DNA of 5,535 bases from an uncultured Bacillota bacterium (GCA_946619805.1 CAMOMM010000075.1:1-5535), one strand, 5' to 3'; shown: positions 1 through 5,535, counted from the first letter of the stretch. The notes: generated from the letters alone by a model not told the origin. Numbers and translations are program-made.

Positions 1-1797
1 TCTTGGCGGTAAGTTTGTGATTGCGATGCAGGTCTTTCCGATCAGTTCTTCCGGCTGGTAGAATTCCTTGATTCCGGAGAGAATGATGCGGTCAGTGCCG
101 GAGCCGTCATCCAGAACAAACTGGAGAAGCTTCTTGCTCTTTGGAACAGCAGTGCAGTCCTTGACCTTGACTACGCGGAAATCAGACTTGCTGAAGGTTT
201 CAAAGTCTACCCGGTCTTCAAACAGCGGTTCAACTTCAACATTTGAGAAGTCAATGACTTCAGGCTGCTCACCTTTAACCGGAGTAACACGCTTGATGTT
301 TCCTGTTTCTGACTTGAGCGGCCTCATTGTCGGGAACAGCAGTACTTCTCTGATGGTGTCAGCATCTGTCAGCAGCATGACGAATCTGTCAATGCCGATA
401 CCCATGCCGCCGGTAGGAGGCAGGCCGTATTCCAGAGCTTCAATGTAGTCAACATCCATTTCGGTAGCTTCTTCGTTGCCCTTGTTCTTTTCATCGACCT
501 GAGCCTGGAATCTGGCTCTCTGATCGATAGGGTCATTGAGTTCGGAGAAGGCATTGCCGTATTCATGGCCGTCAATGAAAAGTTCAAAACGGTCTGTGAA
601 TCTTGGATCTTCGGCATTCTTCTTAGCCAATGGTGATATTTCAATTGGATAGCTGTAAACAAAGGTAGGCTGAATCAGGTTTTCCTCAACGTACTTGTCA
701 AAGAACTTTTCAATGACATGTCCGTAGTTCTTTTCATGCTCCCGAAGTTCGATTTCATGTTCTTTTGCCAGGGCAACAGCCTGTTCATCAGTGCTTACCT
801 GATAGAAATCAACACCGCTGTATTCCTTTATGGCATCGACCATGGTTACTCTCTTGAAAGGTCCCTTCAGTGAGATCTGCTTGCCCTGGTAGGTAATGTC
901 GGTCGTGCCGAGTACATCCATGGCAACAGTTTCAAACATTCCTTCAGCCATGTCCATCATTCCATGCATGTCGGAGTAGGCTACGTAGAATTCAATTGTG
1001 GTGAATTCAGGGTTATGCATCGGGTCCATGCCTTCGTTTCTGAACAAACGGCCGATTTCATAGACTCCTTCAAATCCGCCGACGATAAGTCTCTTTAATG
1101 ACAGTTCCGTAGCTATTCTCAGATACATGTCTACGTCAAGAGTATTGTGATGAGTGGTAAACGGTCTGGCATTGGCCCCGCCGAGAATGGTATTGAGAAC
1201 AGGAGTTTCAACTTCGATGAGTCCCTGTCCGTCAAAGTAACGCTGAATTGATCTGATGATCTTCGGACGGGTGAAGGCAATTCTTCTGGCGTCTTCGTTC
1301 ATGATCAGATCGACATATCTTCTTCTGAATCTTTCTTCCTTGTCGGTAAGACCGTGGAACTTTTCCGGTAAAGGTCTTAAGGCTTTGGAAAGATGAGTAT
1401 ATGTTTCAGCCTTAACAGATAATTCGCCTGAATCGGTTTTGACTACTGCGCCTTCAATACCGACGATATCGCCGATGTCGCTGGCCTTGAATATTTCGTA
1501 AACATCCTCACCGACAGTACCCTTGTTGACGACAACCTGGATCTGGCCGTCGCGGTCCTGCAGGTGCATGAAGCCGATCTTGCCCATTCTTCTTTTGGAC
1601 ATGATACGTCCGGCGATGGATGCATGCTGGTTGATTTCTTCTAATTCTTCCTTGGTTTTATCACCGAACAGTTCGCGTAACTGCCGGGAACGGTGAGTAC
1701 GATGGTAGGCCTTGCCGAAAGGATCAATTCCCTTGGCTCTCAGTTCTTCCATTTTCTGTCTTCTGACTAATTCCTGATCACTAAAGTTTTCGGCCAT
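1..1797 (-). CDS. lysS: Lysyl-tRNA synthetase (class II) with C-terminal Trbp111-like tRNA-binding domain; 3' end cut by window
   Basis: Cytoplasmic enzyme that charges tRNA-Lys with lysine using ATP. The frame is open from ATG 1797 to the window edge (599 residues, no stop). The start is set by AAGGAGG at 1806-1812, 8 nt upstream. The N-terminal anticodon-binding OB fold spans about residues 58-145 and includes [14 protein letters not shown] from residue 63. Class II motif 1 ends at Pro199 (IEVETP), motif 2 is FRNEG at 252-256 followed by HNPEF at 261-265, and motif 3 is GGMGIGIDR ending at Arg471. Bacterial LysRS normally ends near FPTMRPL, here about residue 494. This protein continues through a linker (about 495-529) into a segment from residue 530 with [15 protein letters not shown] and later [16 protein letters not shown], matching the EMAPII/Trbp111 domain seen at the MetRS C-terminus. 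The core assignment is very secure and the extra domain strong; its end lies outside the window. Confidence 0.96.
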   Translation of the reverse strand, partial: MAENFSDQELVRRQKMEELRAKGIDPFGKAYHRTHRSRQLRELFGDKTKEELEEINQHASIAGRIMSKRRMGKIGFMHLQDRDGQIQVVVNKGTVGEDVYEIFKASDIGDIVGIEGAVVKTDSGELSVKAETYTHLSKALRPLPEKFHGLTDKEERFRRRYVDLIMNEDARRIAFTRPKIIRSIQRYFDGQGLIEVETPVLNTILGGANARPFTTHHNTLDVDMYLRIATELSLKRLIVGGFEGVYEIGRLFRNEGMDPMHNPEFTTIEFYVAYSDMHGMMDMAEGMFETVAMDVLGTTDITYQGKQISLKGPFKRVTMVDAIKEYSGVDFYQVSTDEQAVALAKEHEIELREHEKNYGHVIEKFFDKYVEENLIQPTFVYSYPIEISPLAKKNAEDPRFTDRFELFIDGHEYGNAFSELNDPIDQRARFQAQVDEKNKGNEEATEMDVDYIEALEYGLPPTGGMGIGIDRFVMLLTDADTIREVLLFPTMRPLKSETGNIKRVTPVKGEQPEVIDFSNVEVEPLFEDRVDFETFSKSDFRVVKVKDCTAVPKSKKLLQFVLDDGSGTDRIILSGIKEFYQPEELIGKTCIAITNLPPR

Positions 1798-1798
1798 A

Positions 1799-1846
1799 TT
1801 AAAAACCTCCTTAAGCATAACTATTATAAACTAATTATTGTATAAT
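1799..1846 (+). promoter_or_regulatory. Candidate promoter(s) of the MBL hydrolase gene
   Basis: Two plus-strand possibilities overlap here. One is a perfect TATAAT at 1841-1846 without a recognisable -35; it would start transcription about at the ATG (1853), making a leaderless mRNA. The other is TTAAAA (1799-1804, 4 of 6 matches), a 17-bp spacer and TATTAT (1822-1827, 5 of 6). It would start near 1834 and give a leader of about 19 nt without an SD. The sequence alone does not decide between them. Confidence 0.4.
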
Positions 1847-1851
1847 AAGAA
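1823..1851 (-). promoter_or_regulatory. Candidate lysS promoter
   Basis: On the minus strand a perfect TATAAT lies at 1828-1823. A weak -35 (TTCTTA, 3 of 6 matches to TTGACA) lies at 1851-1846 with a 17-bp spacer. Transcription would start near 1816, giving a leader of about 19 nt that contains only the SD at 1806-1812. Such a short leader leaves no room for a T-box or other riboswitch. The site overlaps the divergent promoter region of the hydrolase gene. Confidence 0.5.
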
Positions 1852-1852
1852 T

Positions 1853-2623
1853 ATGAAAATAACTGTTTTGGCTGACAATAATTCACTGATAGACCGCTAT
1901 TATCTGGCCGAACCGGCGTTCAGCCTTTTCATTGAGGAAGGCGGTAAGAAAATACTGTTTGATACCGGATATTCAGATGTTTTCCGAAAAAACGGCGAGA
2001 AAATGGGGGTCAGTTTCACCCGGATCGATACGATCGTGATCTCGCATGGGCACAATGACCATACCGGAGGACTGCAGTATCTTGCCGATCTTAAGCAGAA
2101 CATAGATGTCTATGCACATCCTGATGCTGATGAAGACAAATCTTATGAAGGCCTGGATATTTCCATGCCGGTAAAGTTTTCACAGTTAAACAGTAACTTC
2201 AAAGTCACTCTGAGCCGAAAACCGCTGAACATCACTGATAAGCTGGTGTATCTGGGGGAAATAGAGAGAAAATGGCAGAAAACGGTACCGCTGGAAGATG
2301 ATGAACTGGAGGATGATACTGCCATGGTCTACAAAGGAGAAAAGGGCATGTTCATTATTACCGGATGTTCTCACAGCGGGATAATAAACATCTGTGAATA
2401 CAGTAAAAAGGTTACCGGCATAAACCGCATCAGCGGTGTGATAGGTGGATTCCACATGCTGGACAATGACAGCCTTAACACAGAGGTACGGAACTATTTC
2501 CGGAAGCAGGATATTGATGTCATCTATCCATGTCACTGCACTGATCTTAAAGCCAAGATAGCTCTGGCGCAGGCAGTAGAGATCAGGGAAGTCGGTGTCA
2601 GTATGCAGCTGGAAATATGTTGA
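1853..2623 (+). CDS. MBL-fold metallo-hydrolase, COG1237-like
   Basis: Predicted 256-residue soluble metallo-beta-lactamase-fold enzyme. The metal-binding signature HGHNDH is at 65-70 (His65, His67, Asp69, His70). It is followed by GCSHSG with His174, GGFH with His201 and PCHCTD with His228. The first strands end in the usual LFDTG (35-39). The acidic stretch before the third motif and the GCSHxGI-N pattern resemble the COG1237 group, some archaeal members of which are annotated as 7,8-dihydropterin-6-methyl-4-(ribofuranosyl)aminobenzene-5'-phosphate synthases. That specific activity should not be assumed here; the substrate is unknown. ATG 1853 is preferred because the protein then begins MKITVLADN like its family. 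A TTG at 1838 would add five residues and overlap the -10 box. Neither start has an SD. The gene lies 65 nt upstream of the MarR gene on the same strand, with no terminator between them. Confidence 0.88.
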   Translation: MKITVLADNNSLIDRYYLAEPAFSLFIEEGGKKILFDTGYSDVFRKNGEKMGVSFTRIDTIVISHGHNDHTGGLQYLADLKQNIDVYAHPDADEDKSYEGLDISMPVKFSQLNSNFKVTLSRKPLNITDKLVYLGEIERKWQKTVPLEDDELEDDTAMVYKGEKGMFIITGCSHSGIINICEYSKKVTGINRISGVIGGFHMLDNDSLNTEVRNYFRKQDIDVIYPCHCTDLKAKIALAQAVEIREVGVSMQLEIC

Positions 2624-2647
2624 CATTTGATCAGGATACTGTATTAT
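2620..2647 (+). promoter_or_regulatory. Promoter of the MarR-family gene
   Basis: A perfect -35 TTGACA lies at 2620-2625, a 16-bp spacer follows, and the -10 is TATTAT (5 of 6) at 2642-2647. The -35 overlaps the TGA stop of the upstream hydrolase gene (2621-2623). The expected start of transcription, near 2654, falls at the left edge of the palindrome at 2653-2670. The regulator can therefore be transcribed independently of the hydrolase, in addition to any readthrough. Confidence 0.7.
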
Positions 2648-2652
2648 AAATT

Positions 2653-2670
2653 TGGTTAACTGCTTAACCA
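2653..2670. promoter_or_regulatory. Palindromic candidate MarR operator
   Basis: Perfect 7-bp inverted repeat TGGTTAA / TTAACCA around a 4-base centre CTGC. It sits just downstream of the -10 box and before the SD (GGAGG at 2676-2680) of the MarR gene. There is no U-tract after it, so it is not a terminator. Size, symmetry and position fit a MarR dimer site for autorepression. The inner 12 bases, TTAACTGCTTAA, match 11 of 12 positions of the TTAACYRGTTAA box known for the streptococcal AdcR/ZitR MarR regulators. Binding is inferred. Confidence 0.65.
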
Positions 2671-2688
2671 TTACCGGAGGTACCTGCA

Positions 2689-3162
2689 ATGACAGACAGG
2701 GAAATCATTTATAAGCTTAAAAGAGTAATGCAGCTGGGAAGATGGCATCTTTCTCTGAAGGCCAGAGATCTGGAAGACGGCTTTTACGGACAGCTGAATA
2801 TTTTAAGGTACGTCAGTGATCATGCCGGCTGTACTCAGAAGGACATTGCCGAGCATTTCGCCGTCAGCAAGGCAGCCATTACCAAGACTGTAAAACGCAT
2901 GATCGACAATGGTTTACTGGAAAGAAAGACCAATGAGCAGGATGAAAGAAAGTATGAGGTCTACTGCACGGAGAAGGGAACTGCGATCTATCAGCAGGGA
3001 TACCGGATCTTCCAGGACGTTGAACGGCTAACTTTCCGCAATTTTACCAATGAGGAACTGCAGCAGTTCGGCAGCTATATTGACAGGGTGATGGAAAATC
3101 TGGAAACGGATTACTCCCGCAACAAGTCAATCAGGGAACTCAATGAGGAAACAGGAAATTAA
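2689..3162 (+). CDS. MarR-family winged-helix transcriptional regulator
   Basis: Predicted 157-residue cytoplasmic DNA-binding protein, usual MarR length. It starts at ATG 2689 with GGAGG 8 nt upstream. An N-terminal dimerisation helix (about 5-30) is followed by the winged helix-turn-helix: TQKDIAEHF at 49-57, then recognition helix SKAAITKTVKRMID at 60-73. The wing carries the family pattern D-x-R (Asp85, Arg87) leading into the C-terminal dimerisation helices (about 97-145). Members usually act as dimers that release DNA on binding a ligand or on oxidation; the ligand here is unknown. It has Cys48 and Cys93 but lacks the His-rich C-terminal zinc site of AdcR, so zinc sensing is not supported. 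The palindrome in its own leader suggests autoregulation. The upstream hydrolase is the most likely linked function. Confidence 0.92.
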   Translation: MTDREIIYKLKRVMQLGRWHLSLKARDLEDGFYGQLNILRYVSDHAGCTQKDIAEHFAVSKAAITKTVKRMIDNGLLERKTNEQDERKYEVYCTEKGTAIYQQGYRIFQDVERLTFRNFTNEELQQFGSYIDRVMENLETDYSRNKSIRELNEETGN

Positions 3163-3198
3163 AAGATTCACACGATGATCACCGCGTGAATCTTTTTT
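3161..3198. terminator. Intrinsic terminator, possibly bidirectional, between convergent genes
   Basis: The left arm AAAAGATTCAC (3161-3171) pairs with GTGAATCTTTT (3186-3196). One mismatch and two further pairs extend the stem around an 8-base loop. A run of six T (3193-3198) serves the plus-strand MarR transcript, whose TAA stop (3160-3162) overlaps the left arm. On the minus strand the hairpin ends in four U and lies directly after the rhomboid stop (3202-3200), so it may terminate that transcript too, more weakly. Confidence 0.88.
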
Positions 3199-3199
3199 C

Positions 3200-3733
3200 T
3201 TATAGCATTGCCTGAAGAATAATGGCATAGATGATGCCAACCACAAATCCGCCCAGATGTCCGGTAACGGATATGTTCGGCATGAAGTTGACAATGAGGT
3301 TAGGCATCATAAACTGTAATGCGTCCCGGATGGTGAAGTAATGAGATCTTACCAGCAGGGTGACATAGAAGGCCATAAAGCCATACAGCCCTCCGGAAAT
3401 ACCTACGGTAATGCTGTTCCGGTTTTTTTTGTACATCATGGTGAGAATGTTTCCTCCCATGATGGAAAGCAGCAGCAGCAATCCATACCATACGGATCCC
3501 AGGGATGCTTCCAGCCAGCGGTAATTGTACAGGCTGTACATGTTTACCAGCAGATGATAGGGCCGGATGTGGACAAAGCCGGCGGTAATTATACGGTACC
3601 ATTCACCGCGTCTGACGCGGTTGGGTACCAGGGCACCGGCCTTGATGGCCGCCCCTATGCGATTTTTACTTACATTGATGTATAGGAAGACACAGATGCA
3701 GATAATGATGGAAGAGTAGGTTACAATGTACAT
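3200..3733 (-). CDS. Rhomboid-family intramembrane serine protease
   Basis: Predicted 177-residue polytopic membrane protein, about the minimal six-helix rhomboid core without extra cytosolic domains. Helix 1 begins almost at the N-terminus (about 2-20). The segment GEWYRIITAGFVH precedes helix 2, which carries His60 and Asn64 in HLLVN, the positions of GlpG His150 and Asn154. Catalytic Ser113 is in GISGGLYG at the start of helix 4. Catalytic His159 is in GHLGGFVVG in helix 6. All active-site residues are therefore present and the enzyme is probably active; the substrate is unknown. The ATG at 3733 lies inside the end of the HPr-LDH gene, a 13-bp overlap in a different frame, with only a weak GGGAA upstream. 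This suggests co-transcription and translational coupling. No separate promoter was recognised. Confidence 0.92.
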   Translation of the reverse strand: MYIVTYSSIIICICVFLYINVSKNRIGAAIKAGALVPNRVRRGEWYRIITAGFVHIRPYHLLVNMYSLYNYRWLEASLGSVWYGLLLLLSIMGGNILTMMYKKNRNSITVGISGGLYGFMAFYVTLLVRSHYFTIRDALQFMMPNLIVNFMPNISVTGHLGGFVVGIIYAIILQAML

Positions 3734-5022
3734 TCAGCGTTTCCCAAAGGCTTTCCTTCGTTGAAATTGCGGGCATTTTCCATGGTTGTAACCGCAATGG
3801 CCTGCATTGCTTCTCTGGTAAAGAATGCCTGATGAGATGTCAGTACCAGCTGAGGGAAGATCTGCAGACGTGCTGTGATTGAATGAGGCAGCGGCTCATC
3901 AGATCTGTCAGTATATACGTTGGCATCTTCACCTTCATATACGTCCAGTGCCACAGCATGGAATTTTCCTTCCTTTAAGGCTGCGATAAGTGCTTCAGCA
4001 TCGATCAACGGTCCTCTGGCGGTATTGACCAGCATGACGGTATCCTTCATCTTGGCAATGGCCTCAGCATCGATCAGGTGATATGTTCCATTAGGCCCCA
4101 TGATAAGCGGAGCATGCAGGGAAATCAGGTCAGCTCTTTCCAGCAGTTCATCCTTGGTTACATAGGTAAGAAGTCCTTCGTCAACCAGTCTCTGATTAGG
4201 ATAGGCATCCCAGCCGATGACAGTCATTCCATAGCCCTTGGCGATTCTGGCAAAGCATTCACCGATCTTGCCGGTTCCCATGACACCGCAGATCTTATTA
4301 TGCAGGTCAACACCCAGCAGTCCGGACAGGGCAAAGTTGTTTTCTCTTACCTTGCGGTCAGCCTTGTGCAGACGGCGGTTGGCTTCCTGGATAATGGCCA
4401 TTGCATGTTCAGCTACGGCATATGGTGAATAAGCCGGTACTCTGGCAACTTTTATTCCATATTCCTTGCAGGCAGCCAGGTCAACATTGTTGAAGCCGGC
4501 GCATCTTAACAGAATGAGTCTGATTCCTTCTTCGTGGAGAATATCTATTACTTCTTTTGGTGCTTCATCATTTACGAAGATGCATACCGCATCATGTCCC
4601 TTGGCCAGTGAGGCGGTTTCTTCCGTAAGTCTGGAATTAAGGAAGGTAATTTCACTGTTATAGGTCCCCGGTCCGAAGTCCTTGGTCAGTTCCTGGAAAA
4701 AGACACGGTCATAGTCCTTGGTGCCGAAGAAGGCAATCTTGAGAACATGGACAGAATCTTCAGCAGCGATTTCCTTGTTCAGGATCTTCTTGATGTTTTC
4801 CAGTTCTTCCTTTTCACTTGGACCATCTATTGCGATGCACAGGACATCACCTTTCTTGGCTCCTAAGGCCAGTATCTGCAGAACGTTATTGCCGTTTGCT
4901 TCCTTTCCGTTACAGTGGATTGTGACAGAGTTACGGCTGTTGACACATAACTGGGCCAGCAGGGCAGCAGGACGGGCGTGGATACCCATAGGGTTTTCAA
5001 CTACGCAACGGTATTCAATCAT
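3721..5022 (-). CDS. HPr (PTS phosphocarrier)-D-lactate dehydrogenase fusion protein
   Basis: Predicted 433-residue two-domain protein. Residues 1-84 are a complete HPr domain. GIHARPA places the phosphorylation site exactly at His15 with Arg17, and NGK at 38-40 aligns without gaps to Bacillus HPr. The position of regulatory Ser46 is Asn46. After a short linker, residues 94-433 form an NAD-dependent D-2-hydroxyacid dehydrogenase closest by eye to E. coli LdhA (CIFVND, LRCAGFNNVDL, VPAYSPYAVAEHA). The NAD-binding glycine motif GTGKIG is at 249-254. Catalytic Arg336 (NTARG), Glu365 (YEGE) and His397 (SHQAF) have the same spacing as Arg235, Glu264 and His296 of Lactobacillus D-LDH. It should reduce pyruvate to D-lactate with NADH. 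The start is ATG 5022, 8 nt after AAAGGAGA. An in-frame ATG at 5055 is rejected because it overlaps the -10 box. The LDH part lacks its own Met (the junction residue is Leu94, CTC), so it cannot easily be made alone. Confidence 0.93.
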   Translation of the reverse strand: MIEYRCVVENPMGIHARPAALLAQLCVNSRNSVTIHCNGKEANGNNVLQILALGAKKGDVLCIAIDGPSEKEELENIKKILNKEIAAEDSVHVLKIAFFGTKDYDRVFFQELTKDFGPGTYNSEITFLNSRLTEETASLAKGHDAVCIFVNDEAPKEVIDILHEEGIRLILLRCAGFNNVDLAACKEYGIKVARVPAYSPYAVAEHAMAIIQEANRRLHKADRKVRENNFALSGLLGVDLHNKICGVMGTGKIGECFARIAKGYGMTVIGWDAYPNQRLVDEGLLTYVTKDELLERADLISLHAPLIMGPNGTYHLIDAEAIAKMKDTVMLVNTARGPLIDAEALIAALKEGKFHAVALDVYEGEDANVYTDRSDEPLPHSITARLQIFPQLVLTSHQAFFTREAMQAIAVTTMENARNFNEGKPLGNAECTL

Positions 5023-5030
5023 GTTGTTAA

Positions 5031-5038
5031 TCTCCTTT
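5031..5038 (-). promoter_or_regulatory. Ribosome binding site that fixes the HPr-LDH start
   Basis: AAAGGAGA on the minus strand lies 8 nt before ATG 5022. It selects this start over the in-frame ATG at 5055, which has no SD and lies within the promoter. The choice puts the active-site histidine at residue 15, as in standard HPr. Confidence 0.85.
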
Positions 5039-5053
5039 ATTTCTTTCACCACC

Positions 5054-5062
5054 ATTATAGCA
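5054..5062 (-). promoter_or_regulatory. Extended -10 promoter of the HPr-LDH / rhomboid operon
   Basis: The minus strand reads TGCTATAAT, a perfect extended -10 element. No good -35 is visible: at 17-bp spacing that position falls on the CTCGAG centre of the upstream terminator hairpin. Transcription would start near 5047 and give a leader of about 25 nt carrying the SD. No cre box or complete Rex palindrome was seen around it. Confidence 0.65.
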
Positions 5063-5064
5063 TG

Positions 5065-5091
5065 AAAAAAGGAAACCTCGAGGTTTCCTTT
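5065..5091 (-). terminator. Intrinsic terminator of the SPFH protein gene
   Basis: A perfect 24-bp palindrome (arms 5080-5091 and 5068-5079, centred on CTCGAG) is followed on the minus strand by six U (5070-5065). It begins 4 nt after the SPFH stop codon. The extended -10 of the next gene starts within 3 nt of the U-tract, so readthrough would feed the HPr-LDH operon. Confidence 0.9.
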
Positions 5092-5095
5092 AGTG

Positions 5096-5535
5096 CTATT
5101 TGTCTTTTCCGGTTATTTCCTTGGCGGCTGTCAGCAGAGAAGCAATGTTCTGCAGTTCGCTAGGGACAACGATCTTGGTTGCCTGACCGCTGGCCATCTT
5201 TTCATAGGTTTCCAGTGATTTCAGTGACAGGTATTCCTTGCTTGGGTTAGAGTCATTGATCATCTGAATACCTCTGGCTTCGGCTTCATAAACCTTGGCC
5301 AAGGCTTCAGCCTTGCCTTCAGCTTCAGCGATCATGGCTGCCTTCTTGGCTTCAGCTCTTAATACTGTGGATTCCTTTTCACCTTCAGCTACCAGGATGG
5401 CGCTCTTCTTTTCACCTTCAGCCTTCAGAATGGCTTCTCGTCTTTCACGTTCTGCTCTCATCTGCTTTTCCATTGCTTCCTGGATATCCTTGGGAGGAAT
5501 GATGTTCTTCAGCTCAACTCGGTTGACCTTGATTC
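5096..5535 (-). CDS. SPFH/Band 7 (stomatin/QmcA-like) protein, C-terminal part; 5' end outside window
   Basis: The frame is open from the window edge to TAG at 5098-5096, giving 145 residues of the C-terminal part. The visible segment starts in the last strand of the SPFH domain (VNRVELKNI, then IPPKDIQEAMEKQMRAER), a pattern typical of stomatin/QmcA-type proteins. It runs into a long charged Ala/Glu/Lys coiled coil, then a tail with YLSLKSLETYEKMASGQ and KIVVPSEL, also typical of the family. Such proteins are anchored in the membrane at the missing N-terminus and oligomerise into large rings or microdomains. Many are paired with an NfeD protein, which if present would lie beyond the window. 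It has its own terminator, so it is probably not in the same transcription unit as HPr-LDH. Confidence 0.92.
   Translation of the reverse strand, partial: IKVNRVELKNIIPPKDIQEAMEKQMRAERERREAILKAEGEKKSAILVAEGEKESTVLRAEAKKAAMIAEAEGKAEALAKVYEAEARGIQMINDSNPSKEYLSLKSLETYEKMASGQATKIVVPSELQNIASLLTAAKEITGKDK
5291..5455 (-). repeat. Five tandem 33-nt units encoding an 11-residue coiled-coil repeat
   Basis: Inside the SPFH gene the protein can be cut into five consecutive 11-residue units, each beginning Ala-Glu; three begin AEG. Two adjacent units share an identical 15-nt DNA start (5408-5422 and 5375-5389, exactly 33 nt apart), encoding AEGEK. The 11-residue period indicates a hendecad coiled coil, as expected for the helical wall of SPFH oligomers. 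Confidence 0.75.

Noticed and set aside
68..448. Plus-strand open frame of 126 codons opposite lysS
   Set aside because: It is antisense to the motif 3 and linker region of LysRS, has no SD or family-like sequence, and is explained as a shadow of a conserved gene.
1798..1822. T-box or lysine riboswitch upstream of lysS
   Set aside because: Only about 19 nt of leader are predicted and the divergent gene begins at 1853, so there is no room for a structured RNA element.
2186..2689. Minus-strand open frame of 167 codons opposite the MBL gene
   Set aside because: It lies antisense to conserved metal-binding motifs and crosses the marR promoter and operator; its protein has no recognisable features.
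2689..3162. The MarR protein as a zinc-sensing AdcR orthologue
   Set aside because: Despite the AdcR-like box, the His-rich C-terminal metal ligands of AdcR are absent.
3468..3481. GCA/CAG-rich triplet run
   Set aside because: It encodes a run of leucines in transmembrane helix 3 of the rhomboid; too short to treat as a repeat element.
5023..5055. N-terminal extension of HPr-LDH from ATG 5055
   Set aside because: This ATG overlaps the TATAAT -10 box and has no SD. ATG 5022 has a strong SD and puts the HPr histidine at residue 15.
5040..5091. Possible cre (CcpA) or Rex site controlling HPr-LDH
   Set aside because: The palindrome with central CG does not fit the cre consensus and is better explained as a terminator. 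Only a fragment resembling one Rex half-site (GGTGAAA) is present, without its partner.

Overview
The window looks like ordinary chromosome from a fermentative low-GC Gram-positive (Bacillota). The signs are purine-rich Shine-Dalgarno (SD) sequences of the AAGGAGG type about 8 nt before starts, sigma-A-like -10/-35 boxes, U-tailed terminators, a fermentative D-lactate dehydrogenase and a PTS-type HPr domain. GC is moderate, mid-40s % by eye. A placement near Erysipelotrichia is a guess only. No mobile element, CRISPR array, tRNA or rRNA was seen, and no stretch over 300 bases lacks a gene.

Layout: (1) positions 1-1797, minus strand: lysS, class II lysyl-tRNA synthetase. Its 3' end is cut by the window, and it continues past the usual C-terminus into a Trbp111/EMAPII-like tRNA-binding domain. 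(2) 1798-1852: short divergent promoter region. (3) 1853-2623, plus strand: metallo-beta-lactamase-fold hydrolase of the COG1237 type. (4) 2689-3162, plus strand: MarR-family regulator with its own promoter and an 18-bp palindromic candidate operator in its leader. (5) 3161-3198: hairpin terminator between convergent genes. (6) 3200-3733, minus strand: small six-helix rhomboid protease, its start overlapping by 13 bp the end of the next gene. (7) 3721-5022, minus strand: one uninterrupted frame encoding HPr fused to an LdhA-like D-lactate dehydrogenase. (8) 5054-5091: upstream gene's terminator followed directly by an extended -10 promoter. (9) 5096-5535, minus strand: C-terminal part of an SPFH/stomatin-like protein, cut by the window edge.

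Two domain fusions are the most notable content. In the HPr-D-LDH protein, phosphorylatable His15 is kept, the regulatory Ser46 position is Asn, and all three D-LDH catalytic residues are present. It could link the PTS phosphorylation state (PEP/pyruvate) to reduction of pyruvate to D-lactate. In the LysRS protein, a complete class II core is followed by an accessory tRNA-binding module of the kind usually found on MetRS. The hydrolase and MarR genes probably form a small co-directional unit that MarR may autoregulate. Rhomboid and HPr-LDH are probably co-transcribed and translationally coupled, though no functional link is evident.
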